This document shows, piece by piece, positions 23,901-36,133 of a stretch of 64,000 nt of DNA (positions are counted from its first letter, which is position 1; every line of letters begins with the position of its first letter). The notes beneath the pieces were generated by a model. That model worked only from the letters and a program-made list of their open reading frames with translations. It ran no database searches and was not told where the DNA came from. Source of the DNA: Manihot esculenta (Eukaryota > Streptophyta > Magnoliopsida > Malpighiales > Euphorbiaceae). Position numbers and translations under genes: made by a program. The stretch is from contig NC_035178.2 in assembly GCF_001659605.2 (NCBI RefSeq), positions 32,319,127 through 32,383,126 of the forward strand. The letters run 5' to 3'.

Positions 23901-25915
23901 AATTAGAGGTTTGTGTGGTCTGAACAGTGTGAGGAAAGTTTCGAAGAGCTAAAGAAAAGGTTGACGTCAGCACCGGTGTTAGCTCTGCCTACCAGTAATG
24001 AAGACTTCACAGTGTTTTGTGATGCATCCCGAGTGGGACTAGGTTGTGTGTTGATGCAGAATGAGAGGGTAATTGCTTATGCTTCTAGGCAGCTGAAGAA
24101 GCATGAGTTAAATTATCCTACATATGATCTAGAGATGGCAGCTATGATCTTTGCACTCAAGATGTGGAGGCATTACCTATATGGGGTAAGATGTGAGATC
24201 TTTACAGATCATAAGAGCTTGCAGTACATCTTGAGTCAGAGAGAGTTGAATTTGAGGCAGAGAAGATGGGTAGAACTGCTTAGTGACTATGATTGCAAAA
24301 TTCAGTACTATCCGGGTAAGGCAAATGTTGTGGTAGATGCCCTAAGCAGGAAATCACTTGGCAGTCTATCCTATGTTACAGCAGAGAGAAGACCGGTGGT
24401 GAGGGAATTCTATAAGCTTATTGATGAAGGGCTGCAGTTGGAGTTGTCTGGTATAGGTGCTTTGATAGCTCAGGTGAGAGTGACACCCATGTTTCTGGAG
24501 CAGGTGGCTCAGAAACAGCATGAGGACCCAGAGTTGGTGAAGATAGCCAGAGTAGTTCAAGCAGGCAAGAATGATGAGTTCAGATTTGACAACAAGGGAT
24601 CCTCCGTTACAGGAACAGGTTATGTGTACCAGATGACGTGAGTTTGAAGGGAGATATTATGAGGGAAGCTCATAATGCCAGGTACAGTGTTCACCCTGGA
24701 GCCACCAAGATGTATCAAGATCTGAAAAGAGTCTATTGGTGGCCAGCTATGAAGAGAGAAGTGGCATAGTTCGTGTCCACCTGCGAAGTATGTCAAAGGG
24801 TGAAGCTAGAACATCAGAAGCCGGCTGGAATGCTTAACCCACTGCCGATTCCAGAGTGGAAATGGGAGAATATAGCTATGGATTTCATGGTGGGGTTACC
24901 GGCAATGTCCAACAGACTAGACTCCATATGGGTGATTGTGGACAGACTGACCAAATCTGCTCACTTCATCCCTGTCAGGAGTGGCTATTCTGTGGACAAA
25001 TTGGCGCAGGTGTATGTTGATGAAGTTGTCAGGTTGCATGGGGCTCCAGTATCAATTGTGTCAGATAGGGGACTCCAGTTCACCTCCAGGTTTTGGCGGA
25101 GTCTGCAGAACGCTATGGGTACCAGGCTAGACTTTAGCACTGCTTTCCATCCTCAGACTAATGGACAGTCAGAGAGGACCATCCAGACTATTGAAGATAT
25201 GCTCAGAATGTGTGTGCTAGATTTTGGCGGTTCTTGGAGGCAACATCTACCTTTGGTGGAGTTTGCCTACAATAACAGCTATCATGCTAGCATCGGGATG
25301 GCTCCTTATGAAGCTCTTTATGGGAGGAAGTGCAGGTCACCTGTCTGCTGGGAAGAAGTTGGAGAAAGGGCCTTGGCAGGGCCTGAGTTAGTAGAGATCA
25401 CCAGCAGGGTAGTGCCCATTATCAGAGAAAGGATCAAAACTGCTGTGAGCCGATAGAAAAGCTATGCAGATGTCCGCAGGAAGCATGTGGAGTTTCAGGA
25501 GGGAGATATGGTGTTGCTTAAGGTGTCTCCTATAAAAGGGGTGATTCGTTTTGGGAAGAAAGGTAAGCTAGCTCCACGGTACATCGGACCCTTTGAAATC
25601 TTGCAGAAAATTGAGAATGTATCGTACAAGTTGGACTTACCTGCTTCAATGGAGAGAATCCATCCGGTTTTCCATGTTTCCATGTTACGAAACTTCGTGT
25701 CAAATCCGGGCAAGGTTCTTAATGAGCCTGATGTGGAGATCCTAGGAGATCTCACCTATATTGAGCAGCCAGTGCAGATTCTAGACACGCAGATCAAAAA
25801 GCTGAGAAACAAGAAAATTCCGATGGTGAAAGTCCTTTGGAATCACCACAACATAGAAGAATGTACCTGGGAGACACGGGAGTCTATACTCTAGCAATAC
25901 CCCTATCTCTTTTAA
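20935..25915 (+). pseudogene. Element B gag-pol polyprotein, multiply broken
   Basis: Same domain order as element A but with the 5' end of gag present: ATG at 20935 (MRGLRRSARL), gag, two cysteine clusters (the second CFRCGQEGHIAREC, about 22277-22318), protease, RT (23080-23800), RNase H, integrase, chromodomain and TAA at 25913-25915. Breaks: a one-base loss near 21282-21286 (in a G run) and another near 24597 (AAGGGG to AAGGG), plus stops at 22512, 22620, 23208, 23805, 23904, 24767, 25454 and 25892. At four of these (23208, 23904, 25454, 25892) copy A reads CGA or CAG, so they are single C-to-T changes. The RT FIDD box reads FIDN (about 23574-23585), so a catalytic Asp is also lost. Confidence 0.93.
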
Positions 25916-26001
25916 GGTTAGTGTTTTTGTTGTTGTGTGCTTCCTTGTTGCTATGCTTGTTGTGGTTCATTCGGGGACGAATATTCTTAAGGGGGGGAGA
26001 A

Positions 26002-28238
26002 TGTAATACCCGGCTAGACCCCGGCATCGGAATTCCTACCTTCCGGCGGAATCTCCGTTAGAATCCAGAATTCTCGGATGTCGGAGCCTTCTAGAAAGGT
26101 AAAATAAAGGTTTTCTAAAATATTTTTATATGTTTTTATGGTTTTAATGAAGAAAGAAAATTGACTTTTGAAAGAAAAAGCCATGGAGGAAAAACCCAGG
26201 TTCGGCCGCCGAACCTCAAGTTCGGCCGCCGAACATGGGGAACTTGCGGAAGCTCTTTTGGCCCCTGAAGGTGGTCTGGCCAGCCACCTATAAAGGGCCC
26301 CTTATCCGAAAATGGGGGAGTTTTCTCTCTCTATTTTCGGGCATAGGTGAGATTTCGCCCTCCTTTGGTTGATTTTATGATTTCCTTCAAATCTTACAAG
26401 TTTTTGATAAGCTTTTATCTTGTTTTGAAGTTTTTAAGCTCAAAACCGAAGTTTTAAAGTTTGGAGACCTCCGGAGACCCTTTCTCCTAATCTCCAAGTT
26501 TGGGTCACGCCTACCCTCGATCTTCAAGAGGTAAGTGTAGATCCATACCTTTGTTCATGTTTTGAATAAGTTTTAAGAAGGGGTTGAGGGTTTTGATGCA
26601 TGTTTAGGCTAGTTGTAAAATGTTAGGGTTTATATTGGTTTATTGTTAAATGTATGAGAATGTGATGTTTATGATGTTGTTTGTTGGGGTTTAGGCTAGT
26701 TTTATACTCCTTATGCATGTTGGAGTGTGTTTGCATACTGTGGGAAGTTGGGAGATAGGATTTGAGAGTTGTGGGGCTGAAATGCATGAGTTTGTGTCAG
26801 GTTCTGCCTTTTTTAGGAGCCCAGGTTCAGCCGCCGAAGAAGGGTTCGACCGCCGAACCTGCTTGGGAGGCAGCCTTTTGGCCGCCTAACTTGCCCCCGA
26901 AAACATGCACTTTCGACTCTGGAGGGGAGTTTCGGCCGCCGAACCCACCCTGAAAGTCCCTGACTTTCGGATTTGTGGAGTACCTTCGACCGCCGAACCT
27001 GCCTCCGAAGGACCCCGACTTTCAGATCTGTAGGGACCTTCGGCCGCCGAACCTGCCTCCGAAAGTCCCCTGTTCAGCCTTCCCTTGCCTGTTTTGCATG
27101 CATGTTTTATGGTGTTTTAGGGGGTTTTTGGGGAGATGTTTAGAGTCCTTATAGAGTATGTTTGGTCCCTCATTTGAGTCCACCTGTGTAGGATCGGACC
27201 TGAGGAACCGAAGTGATCAGCAGTGAGTTAGCTGCTCCAGAGTTAGTTGAGTATCAGCCAGAGGTGAGTAGAACATAACTACTTTTTATTTTTGAAAGTA
27301 ACTAAACTTTTAAGCATGTTCATGCATCACGATTGCCATGTTTATAGGTTGTTGCATTAGAATTCACGAATATGATGCATTGCATAATTTGCTGTTGATG
27401 TGGATAGATATTGGATGACCCACTAGCCATCGATATGATATGCTATGTTATGATGTGGAAGTCCAGATGTGGCCTGCACTACGCCCCTGGCAATATGTAA
27501 GAGAAAGTCCAGGTGTGGCCTACACTACGCCCCCGACACGGTTGGATATGTTATGATATGTTATATGTAAGAGAAAGACCAGGTATGGCCTGCACTACGC
27601 CCCTGGCACAATTGGATTATGCAGAGGGTTACTGGTGATAAGTCCATCTGTGGTGTGAATTGTTTGTGTTGTGATGCATTTCATGAAAGCATATGTTTAT
27701 TAAATTGTTTTTATTATTCTGCTCACTGGGCTTTAGTAGCTCACCCCTTTCCCCTAACCCCCAAGTTTGCAGGAGTACAGGTAGCTATGGGAAAGTCAGC
27801 AAGGTTATGGTATAGTCTATGTAATAGATTAGTAGTGGACATGAAATGACATGTAATGTAATGTAACGTATTAAATAGTGATGTAATGAGGATTAGTATT
27901 GTGCTTGACCCTAATGTATGGTAAATCCCTTTTTGTACATGATCTTTATGAAATATTTTTAATGATGATATATGTTGAACCAGGCTTGACATATGAAATG
28001 TTGACCCAATTGGAGCATTTGATGAGGGCTCCAGTAAGGGGTTTTATGTATACAGTTTTAGTGCATGCACAGGTCAAGCTTGGTATATGAAAAGTTTAAA
28101 GTTTTTATGAAAATGTATGATCATTTATGAGATTTTATCAGATGTACAGGATGTATGTTAGGCTTGCTACAGGTTCTGGTGACCTTAAGTCGATCTGAAT
28201 CCTAGCGCCGGTAGCGGTCCGGTTTCCGGGTCGTTACA
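26002..28238 (+). repeat. 3' LTR of element B
   Basis: It begins TGTAATACCC after the polypurine tract and ends TCGTTACA. It is 2237 bases. Two TTCGGCCGCCGAA copies stand before TATAAAGG (26289), with a second motif cluster at about 26825-27060 and three tandem GTCC-GGTGTGGCC units at about 27458-27608. Confidence 0.93.
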
Positions 28239-28588
28239 GGATTAGATTTGTGCTTTGCCCTAGTTTATATTTTTGGTAAATCCCAGTGAACATATTTTTA
28301 TGTAAAAGTTTTATAATGAGTTATGTTGATCCAAGCTTGATGTATATGATGTTGACCATACTAGAGCATTTGATGAGGGTTCTAGTGTGGGTTTTATGTT
28401 TACAGTTTATGATGAATGTATAGGTCGAGCTTGGTATATGAAAAGTTTAAATTTTTATGAAAATGTATGTTCATGTTTGGGATTTTATCAGGTATACAGG
28501 ATGCATAGTAGGCTTGCTACGGGTTTCGGCGACCTTAAGTCGATCTGAACCTTAGCGCCGGTAGCGGTCCGATTTTCGGGTCGTTACA
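28239..28588 (+). repeat. Solo LTR D, right part
   Basis: This is the last 350 bases of LTR D, resuming directly after element B and ending TCGTTACA at 28588. AAGGC follows at 28589-28593 and matches the left duplication exactly. Confidence 0.9.
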
Positions 28589-28593
28589 AAGGC

Positions 28594-30189
28594 AGAACAC
28601 CTTTCCTCTAGAGCAGTGATCTCTTGGCAGAGTTGTTATTGCTGGAGGTGAGACTCCTCCGCTGCCAAGACCATACCCTTCAGGTCCTCAATGTGTTTAT
28701 TGAGCTCCTGCTGGAGGACTGCAGCACAAGCTAAAGCCTCATCACGCTGGGCCCTGGCCTCGTCATGTTGGCGGCCGAACTCCTCTAAAGAGGACAGTTG
28801 TGCTAAGGCCTCATCCCGCTGAGATTTAACTGCAGAAACTCGGTGGGAAGCTCGAGCGACCTCCTCCCTTATGTCCCCCAGCTACTTGGTGAGGTCCTTG
28901 ATAACTCCTTTGAACTCGATAATCTGCCCGCGAGCCTCACCAGTGGCGACAATATTCTCATCCCGGCACTCCTCGACGATGCGCTGCTCCACTGAGCTTT
29001 GGAAAGATTGATTTTGAGCATCAATCTCAAGGAACACTCTGAAGGCCTACAAGAAGGAGAGAGAGACGAAATTAGAAAAGTCAAGGAAACTAAAAACACC
29101 CTCGAGAAAAACATACGGCTTACCATGAGAAGTATCTCCCTCAAGCTATCTCTGAGGTCATCCACAGAGCGAGTATTGAATGTTGCTTGTTGTTTAGTGG
29201 AGCAGGAGAAATGGCTGACAAGGGCCAAAAAGCGGGGATCTGAGACATTTGAAGTTCCCCCAAACATCTTATTGTAGAGCTCCTTGGCAGTTGAAGCCAG
29301 CATAGACTTAGGAGACACCTCAGCAGCGTTCAAGAGCTCGTTGTCAGGAGCTGAAGACAGCTGCTCCACCACCTTCTTTCCTTTATCAGTGAAGGGAGGA
29401 AGGGCTGTCTTTGTAGGCTCTGCAACACAAGCTCGCTTGGCAACCCTACCGTCAGTAGCAAGCTCTGAGGTTCGGTCTCATTTGTTGGCCACTCCTCCAA
29501 TCACAATGGCCCCCACAGCTCGGATAGGTGGGGTGGCCAAAAGGGAAACTCCAGTGCCCTCCTTCGAACCACTCTCGGCAGATTCGCCAACAGCAATGGA
29601 CTCCTTAGAAGCCAGTTTGGGAGTAGCCTGGAGCCGGCGTTTAGTGGGAATGGATGTCCTCAAGGTGGCAGACCAAGAACCCCTTGCTGTGGGCACCAGC
29701 ACCAAAGTAGGGGCCAGGACAGTCGAATGACCCGCAACTGCTGGATCCATTGCCTAGAAAACTTCCCGAGTCACATCAGCCACTGATTTATTGGCCTTGA
29801 AGGCTGCCAGGGTTGCCTTCATGTTCTCCCTTGACAAAGAGAAGTTCTTCAGAAGCTTGACGTTCTCCATAGAAACAGCAGAAGTTGGAAAAAGAGATAC
29901 CAACTCAGTTAGAACTCGGAATAACAAAAATGCAACAAGGAAGAAAAATGAAAAAAATAATAATATCAGCTTTCCGGTAGTCCCGAAGGTTGAACATGAA
30001 CATGCACTTCTCAACCTCATACTTCTTCCTCGTAGAGGTCAGTTGGAGAAGGCAGATCTGATCCAATAGGGTCAATCTAGGGAAATCATTGCACCCCTGA
30101 GGGACCTCCCCCCAAGAGAGATCAACATCCTAGTTGATCCCTGAGCTTTCTTTCAGCTCGACAACCACGAAGGCATCTGCCCAACCCAG
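28594..30189 (-). pseudogene. Gene F: coiled-coil protein, probably mobile-element derived, 5' and middle part
   Basis: I do not recognise the family firmly. On the minus strand an open stretch (about 30137-29970) encodes a segment with KYEVEKCMFMFNLRDYRK. A Ser/Thr/Pro-rich stretch around 29750-29400 follows, then a block with TAKELYNKMFGGTSNVSDPR and SVDDLRDSLREIL. A consensus GT-AG intron lies at 29047-29123. After it comes a long charged coiled coil rich in SQRDEALAQL-type repeats, running to the LTR D insertion. In-frame stops (for example TAG near 28883 and TAA near 28641) all read as C-to-T changes of CAG or CAA. The layout recalls the plant family called putative gypsy-type transposon (Pfam PF04195), whose members also have coiled-coil tails; this is unverified. 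Confidence 0.45.
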
Positions 30190-30592
30190 GCCACACTCAG
30201 GCAGGCCGGACAGAGCAAGGCTCAAGCCCAATAGAGAGAGATCCAGATCAAATGACTTGATGGGTCAGTGGGGGGAACAGACCCTTATACATCAGAAATC
30301 ATGTCAACTCAAGCACCGGCGAGAATTAAATAGCCGCCTGACAATGAAAAAAATGGGAGTACGTCCATAATGTGGTACTATAGCAAAGATGGCAATTACA
30401 CGTCACTAGAGGACAAAAGAAGAAAAGGATAAAGGCAGAAGGGATGGGTCATTCAAGACAAGCTCACTCGCGCATACCCTACCCGTTTTTCCCTGTATTG
30501 AATCTCAGATAATCACTATTGATGGGTTTCATGATGTTAGTGATGATTTAGATACTTGGGGAAGAGATCATTAAGGAAATGTGGATGACATG
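30190..30592. other. Unassigned sequence between gene F and element E
   Basis: No gene is supported. On the minus strand a TATTTAATTC box (about 30325) lies upstream of F and could be its promoter, or this may be the edge of a decayed LTR. The base composition becomes ordinary AT-rich plant DNA after about 30480. Confidence 0.3.
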
Positions 30593-31237
30593 TGTCACGG
30601 TTTCAGGTTTTGACACTGGCCTGGAACCGTGTGGCACTTGGTTTGAACTCTTTTCAAGCCATGTCAGCCAAGCTCCTTACGCGTTCACCTAGACAAAGGA
30701 ACGTAAATGTTAGGACCTCCTGCCCCATTCTCATAAAAACGGGGAAAAACCACAGTTATCATATGAAAATATCATGATCGGGCAATTATAGCAATACAAG
30801 CACCTCAACAAGCAACCAAGCACAGAGATTTACTGAATGGGCTACTTATTTTATTCCAGGGGCAAAATAGTCATTACACAATCATGTCAACGACCCATTC
30901 CCAACTTGCAGACAGGGGGGAACGCCTGCAAGAAGAGAAGGCACAATCCAGGGACTCAACAAGCCTACGGTGGCCAGTCGGGCCCAGCCCTTGCTGGTGG
31001 CCAACTAGTCACTCCCCCCTAAAGAGCCTTAAGAACAAATAGAACTATGGTGGGAGGAGACATCAATATGTCTGAGGTGACACCCCCCCTTAATAAATAA
31101 ATAGAAAGGAATTACAAGAAACTGACACGGCTCTTTTCTTACTACTATTTTCTACTAATTTATCCCAACATTGTTTCCCGAAAATTCTAATATTGGAAAA
31201 TTACAGTTTTGGTCCCTGAAACTCTATGACCCTGACA
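30593..31237 (-). repeat. 3' LTR of element E
   Basis: It runs TGTCACGG to CCCTGACA as written on the plus strand. It differs from the 5' LTR by T for A in the GCCATGTCAG context, A for G in CACCTAGAC, and TG for CA near the right end. The minus-strand polypurine tract GTGGGGGAG (31238-31246) abuts it. Confidence 0.95.
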
Positions 31238-31246
31238 CTCCCCCAC

Positions 31247-34200
31247 TTAAATGGTCGACGTCCTCGTCGACTGAGCGTGAATGAAGTCCACTATCTTGTG
31301 TGCGTATGCTTGTAGACTTGACTCCTTCTCCCAACTGGTTTCTTCAACACCAAGGCCGTTCCACTTGACAAGGTACTCTATGTGTGGTGGACGCCTGGTG
31401 GACTGGACGATTCGTTCCGCCAAGATTTCTTCAACTCCTTGATTGACAGGTGGTGCGCGGGTTACTGCTGGTCGTGATGCCGTGTTACGGCTTGCATTTG
31501 ACTCATCGGCACAATATGGCTTCAATTTGCTGACGTGAAATACTGGGTGGACTGTCATCCACTTCGGAGGTTCGATCCTGTAAGCGGCTGGTCCAATCTT
31601 GGCAACTACTGGTACTGGTCCTTCATACTTCCGGACTAATCTTTTGTCACGGTTGCGAAGGAATCTCAGCTGCTCTGGTAATAGCTTCACCATAACCAAG
31701 TCACCAACTGTGAACTCCTGCGGGCGCCGGTTCTCATCTGCCCATTTCTTCATATGACTCTTAGCTTTCTCTAACTGAGCGCGGGCAAGTTCCACATTTT
31801 GCCTCCACTCCTTACTGAACTGGAATGCTTTCGGATTGCGGCCGGAATAAGGCCCATCTACATTATAAGGTGCCAATGGCTGTTGACCTGTCACAATCTC
31901 AAAAGGACTTTTGTTAGTAGTAGAGCTCTGTAAAGAATTAAAACAAAATTGAGCAACGTCAAGGAGGGAAACCCAATTCTTCTGGCTGGCACTAACAAAG
32001 TGTCGCAAGTACTCCTCCAACATTCCATTAACTCTCTCCGTTTGTCCGTCTGTCTGAGGATGATAACTTGAGGACATCGCCAGGTTGGTGCCCAACAACT
32101 TGAACAGCTCCGACCAAAATGACCCTGTAAATCTTGCATTACGATCACTAACTATGCTCTTTGGGATTCCCCAGTATTTTACAACATGCTTGAAAAATAC
32201 TTTAGCAGTCTCCTCTGCCGAACAATATTTTGACACCGGCACGAACGTGGCATATTTGGAAAACCTGTCGACAACCACCAGGATGTGATCAAATTCCCCT
32301 ACCCGTGGGAGTCCAGCGATAAAGTCAATGGAAACACTTTCCCATGGCCTACTCGGCACTGGTAATGGCTGTAACAACCCTGCCGGTTTCTGTCTGTCCG
32401 TCTTATCCTGTTGACAAACCAAACAAGTCTTTATATACTCTTGGACGTCATTCTCCATTTTGGGCCAAAAGTACCCTTGCTTAAGAAGGGCTAAAGTACG
32501 CTGCCACCCTGAATGGCCAGCCCACCTAGTGTCATGACATTCCTTTAATAACAAACTTCTAAGTCCCCCTGCTTTAGGGACATAGATTCTGTTCCCCCTT
32601 GTCATGATCAAGTCCGCTTCTAACCAAAATTGCCTAGTTTTGCCGTTGTCCACTAGTTTCCTCAAGGCCATGGCTTGGGGATCCTTTTGTAACTCTTTTC
32701 GAATCCTTTCTTTCAATGTTGACTTTGCTACGCTCTGGGACAATTGAGCTATCCGCTTCAGGGTTGCTATCTCAAGTTTTCTGCTTAAAGCATCAGCCAC
32801 CCTATTAGAACTTCCCGGGTTGTACACGAACTGGAAATCGAACTCAGACAAACATTCATGCCACCTTGCTTGCTTAGGTGTTAGTCTCGGCTGAGAAAAG
32901 AAATGGCTGACACCCGTGTTGTCTGTCTTGACTACAAACTTTGACCCTAATAAGTAATGTCTCCACGTTCTTAGACAATGAATCACTGCTAGCAACTCCT
33001 TCTCCTGGGCTGTATATCGAACTTCCGCCTTCTTCAACTTTCGGCTCTCGAATGCTACCGGATGTCCTTCTTGCATGAGTACTCCTCCTAGTGCCAGGTT
33101 GGAAGCATCTGTCTGCACCTCAAATGGTTTACTCATATCGGGGAGAGCTAATACTGGTTTAGCCATCATCGTGTTCTTCACATCATCAAAAGCTGCTTGG
33201 CACTCGTCTGTCCACTGCCACTTATTTCCCTTCTTTAGGAGCTCTGTGAGGGGACACACCTTTTGAGAATATGCCCTCACAAATCGCCTGTAATAGTTTG
33301 CCAATCCCAGGAAGGATCTCAACTCTGCTACATCTCTGGGTACCTTCCAATCTTGAATGGCTTTCACTTTACCTTGATCCATGCTTATTTTTCCCTGTTC
33401 GACCACATGACCCAAGAACTTGATTCTGGTTTGAGCAAACGCACATTTCTCTTTCTTGACGAAGAGATTATTCTCCCTCAATTTCTCGAATACTAAACTA
33501 AGATGTTCCCTGTGTTCTTTCAGTGAAGAGCTATATACCACAATATCGTCAAGATAGACCACCACAAATTTGTCAAGATATTCATGAAAAACCTGGTTCA
33601 TCAAAGTGCAAAAAGTAGCAGGGGCGTTTGTTAGTCCAAAAGGCATAACTAGAAACTCAAAAGCACCATACCGTGTTACACATGTTGTTTTGGGCTCGTC
33701 CCCCTCTTTAATCCGAACCTGATGATACCCTGAGCGAAGATCCAACTTGGTAAAAAACTTTGCCTGACCCAACTGGTCAAACAAATCTGCTATCAAGGAA
33801 ATAGGATACTTATTCCGCACTGTCACCTTATTCAGAGCTCGATAATCCACACACAACCTTAAGCTTCCGTCTTGTTTCTTTTGAAAAAGCACAGGAGCCC
33901 CAAAGGGCGCTTTTGCTGGTCGTATAAACCCAGCTTCTAGTAACTCATCCAACTGTTTTCTCAATTCCTCCAGTTCTGGGGGTGCCATCCGGTAAGGCGC
34001 TTTTGCTGGAGCCTTTGTACCAGGTAGCAACTCTATTTCATGATCAATACTTCGACGAGGTGGCAAAACAGACGGCAACTTCTCTGGCATAACATCCTTG
34101 TATCTCAGCATCACGTCCCTGATCTCAAGGGGGTATGTAGACATCTCCCCCTCTTCCTTCATAACTGGAACCACCACGTACGTCGGCTCCTTGCGCCTCA

Positions 34201-36091
34201 CCCCCTTCTTAAATTGTAACGCTGAAATCAACTTCTTCTCACAAATCGGACTGAAAGTGGTGGGTACCACACACGGTCTGTCTCCCATGAGGATAAGACA
34301 GTCGGCTGAGGGAATCGGCACCGCCCGTGCTGTCTTAAGAAATTCCATTCCAATCACTACATCAAAGTCATCCAATGGCGTTACTGTGAAATTCACCTCC
34401 CCTTTCCACGGTCCCATTTCACAAGCTACTGATTGAGCCACGCCTACCGTATTTTGTGCTTTGGAATTAACTGCTTTTATCTTCCCCTTATCCTCTTTGA
34501 TCTTCAATTCAAAACGAGAAACCAACGAATCAGCTATAAAGTTGTCAGTAGCTCCCGTATCAACTAAGGCTCTGGCTAACTTCCCGTTAATAGTCAAATC
34601 CACATACATTAATCCCCTCTCAGAGGATTTGCTGGCTCTTTGCTTTTCCATAGCTCCTAGAAAACGGAGAGCCCCAACCATAGATTGGTCATTGTCCCCT
34701 TCTTTCTGTTCCCCCTCTTCATTTCTCTTCTCTTCCTCTTGTAGAGTTTGTAGGGAATTCAACGCCCCTTTATGAGGGCAATCTACCATTCGATGGGGTC
34801 CAAGACATAAGAAGCACTTTACATTAAGTCTTGGCAATGAGAACGAACTTGATCCTTGGGGTCGACTGCCCTGTGATCCTGTAGAGCTCAGTTCCCTTCC
34901 TTGAAAATAAGGTTTCGATTTCACGTTCCTACTCCAGTTCCTTCTTTCTACCCCTCCAATAGTGTGATTCAATCGATTTGCTCCCCCACTTTGGGCCTTC
35001 ACCCACTTGTTAGGGTGAGATTCTTGCCCCATAGTAGAACTGAGCTTCCGCTTACTAGACGAGTTGGAATAGTCCTCTAGGCCCTCAGCTGCCGCTATAG
35101 CTGCATCAACATCTGTCACTTTCTGTCTCCTTAATTCATTCTTAGCCCAAGGTTTCAACCCTTTCATAAAGTTGTAAAATCGATCCTCCTCCTGCATGTT
35201 CTCTATGTTTAGCATGAGACGTGAGAAGTCCCTCACGTAATCTCGAACCGAACCTATTTGCTGTAACTCTCCCAACTTGCACCGTGCATCATATGCCACA
35301 TTCTCTGGACAAAATTGAGCTCTTAACTCCTTGGCAAACATGTCCCACGTTGTAACTTGGTTTGCCCCCGGTCCCGCTCTCACTATTTTATTACGCCACC
35401 ACAATTTAGCATCGTCAACCAAGTACAAGGGTAAGATCAATAGCTTGTCCTCCTCGAACTCTCGCTTGGTAACTCTCAAGAACAACTCCATGTCAAAAAG
35501 AAAATTGTCTACTTCTTTTGCATCCCTTGCTCCGCCGAAAGCTTTCGGCTCCGGGACCTTTGTCCTCTCTGCCCCACAAGATTTCATGCCATTGCTCCCT
35601 GTAATCTTCATAATTGTGTTCACCCTCGCATCAAGCTCTTCTAGCTTACCTTGGAACATGTCCATCCTTTCTTTGACATTACCATTGACTGTATCAATAG
35701 TCTCTTTAGCACCATCTCTAATCTCTTCGACAACCCCTACCAAGGAGGTATGAGCATCAAAAACAGATTTGAGACTTTCCATTATGTCTCTCACTTGAGA
35801 GGCCACTGCCTCCCATTCTATCATTTTGGACTCCAGATCACCCCACCGGGTGTCCTTCACTTGAAAAGGATTTTGGGTGGCCTCAAGCTCTATTGGCTCA
35901 CCCTCACCTCTAGGCGATTTAGCCCTCTTAGCTAATCGCCGTTCATTTTCTTTTTCTAGCGCCTCAATGCGCTTATAAGCGGAATCAAATTCCAATACCA
36001 TCCCCTCTTGGGTGGCATAGTCACTCAATAGAGCAACAATGTTCTCAACCCTTCTCTCAAGGGCGTCAATGCGTGTGGTTGATTTTGTCAT
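31247..36091 (-). CDS. Element E Gag-Pol polyprotein with chromodomain
   Basis: A single 1614-residue frame with no stop. The start ATG at 36091 is 28 bases downstream of the primer site. An N-terminal coiled coil (1-160) precedes the retrotransposon gag domain (about 180-330). A zinc knuckle at 426-438 has the spacing C-X2-C-X3-H-X4-C. Protease has ALVDTGA (D511). RT runs from about 700 to 880 with YLDD at 846-849. RNase H has acidic residues D995, E1032, D1057 and D1100. Integrase has zinc ligands H1186, H1193, C1223 and C1226 and the catalytic triad D1256, D1316 and E1352 (D-35-E spacing). The chromodomain at about 1553-1607 includes EYLVKWNG and likely steers integration toward marked chromatin. 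TAA directly abuts the polypurine tract. The Galadriel or CRM/Reina sublineage is not resolved by eye. Confidence 0.96.
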   Translation of the reverse strand: MTKSTTRIDALERRVENIVALLSDYATQEGMVLEFDSAYKRIEALEKENERRLAKRAKSPRGEGEPIELEATQNPFQVKDTRWGDLESKMIEWEAVASQVRDIMESLKSVFDAHTSLVGVVEEIRDGAKETIDTVNGNVKERMDMFQGKLEELDARVNTIMKITGSNGMKSCGAERTKVPEPKAFGGARDAKEVDNFLFDMELFLRVTKREFEEDKLLILPLYLVDDAKLWWRNKIVRAGPGANQVTTWDMFAKELRAQFCPENVAYDARCKLGELQQIGSVRDYVRDFSRLMLNIENMQEEDRFYNFMKGLKPWAKNELRRQKVTDVDAAIAAAEGLEDYSNSSSKRKLSSTMGQESHPNKWVKAQSGGANRLNHTIGGVERRNWSRNVKSKPYFQGRELSSTGSQGSRPQGSSSFSLPRLNVKCFLCLGPHRMVDCPHKGALNSLQTLQEEEKRNEEGEQKEGDNDQSMVGALRFLGAMEKQRASKSSERGLMYVDLTINGKLARALVDTGATDNFIADSLVSRFELKIKEDKGKIKAVNSKAQNTVGVAQSVACEMGPWKGEVNFTVTPLDDFDVVIGMEFLKTARAVPIPSADCLILMGDRPCVVPTTFSPICEKKLISALQFKKGVRRKEPTYVVVPVMKEEGEMSTYPLEIRDVMLRYKDVMPEKLPSVLPPRRSIDHEIELLPGTKAPAKAPYRMAPPELEELRKQLDELLEAGFIRPAKAPFGAPVLFQKKQDGSLRLCVDYRALNKVTVRNKYPISLIADLFDQLGQAKFFTKLDLRSGYHQVRIKEGDEPKTTCVTRYGAFEFLVMPFGLTNAPATFCTLMNQVFHEYLDKFVVVYLDDIVVYSSSLKEHREHLSLVFEKLRENNLFVKKEKCAFAQTRIKFLGHVVEQGKISMDQGKVKAIQDWKVPRDVAELRSFLGLANYYRRFVRAYSQKVCPLTELLKKGNKWQWTDECQAAFDDVKNTMMAKPVLALPDMSKPFEVQTDASNLALGGVLMQEGHPVAFESRKLKKAEVRYTAQEKELLAVIHCLRTWRHYLLGSKFVVKTDNTGVSHFFSQPRLTPKQARWHECLSEFDFQFVYNPGSSNRVADALSRKLEIATLKRIAQLSQSVAKSTLKERIRKELQKDPQAMALRKLVDNGKTRQFWLEADLIMTRGNRIYVPKAGGLRSLLLKECHDTRWAGHSGWQRTLALLKQGYFWPKMENDVQEYIKTCLVCQQDKTDRQKPAGLLQPLPVPSRPWESVSIDFIAGLPRVGEFDHILVVVDRFSKYATFVPVSKYCSAEETAKVFFKHVVKYWGIPKSIVSDRNARFTGSFWSELFKLLGTNLAMSSSYHPQTDGQTERVNGMLEEYLRHFVSASQKNWVSLLDVAQFCFNSLQSSTTNKSPFEIVTGQQPLAPYNVDGPYSGRNPKAFQFSKEWRQNVELARAQLEKAKSHMKKWADENRRPQEFTVGDLVMVKLLPEQLRFLRNRDKRLVRKYEGPVPVVAKIGPAAYRIEPPKWMTVHPVFHVSKLKPYCADESNASRNTASRPAVTRAPPVNQGVEEILAERIVQSTRRPPHIEYLVKWNGLGVEETSWEKESSLQAYAHKIVDFIHAQSTRTSTI

Positions 36092-36118
36092 ACCTCCACA
36101 CTATTCTCGATCGTTTTT

Positions 36119-36131
36119 GGCTCTGATACCA
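36119..36131 (-). other. Primer-binding site of element E
   Basis: The minus strand reads TGGTATCAGAGCC two bases inside the 5' LTR end. It is complementary to the initiator methionine tRNA 3' end. Confidence 0.92.
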
Positions 36132-36133
36132 AT

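Larger units (their letters stand above)
16559..28238 (+). mobile_element. Element B: full-length, decayed Tekay-type chromovirus nested in LTR D
   Basis: A complete structure: 5' LTR (16559-20677, enlarged by an inserted solo LTR), tRNA-iMet primer site, gag-pol with many breaks, polypurine tract (about 25988-26000) and 3' LTR (26002-28238). The flanking target bases are GAATT on the left and GGATT on the right, a duplication with one mismatch. The LTRs differ at 4 of about the first 110 bases, so it is clearly older than element E. Confidence 0.95.

Noticed and set aside
30837..31022. 61-codon frame present in both LTRs of element E
   Set aside because: It is identical because the LTRs are identical; it lies in noncoding LTR sequence and has no domain.
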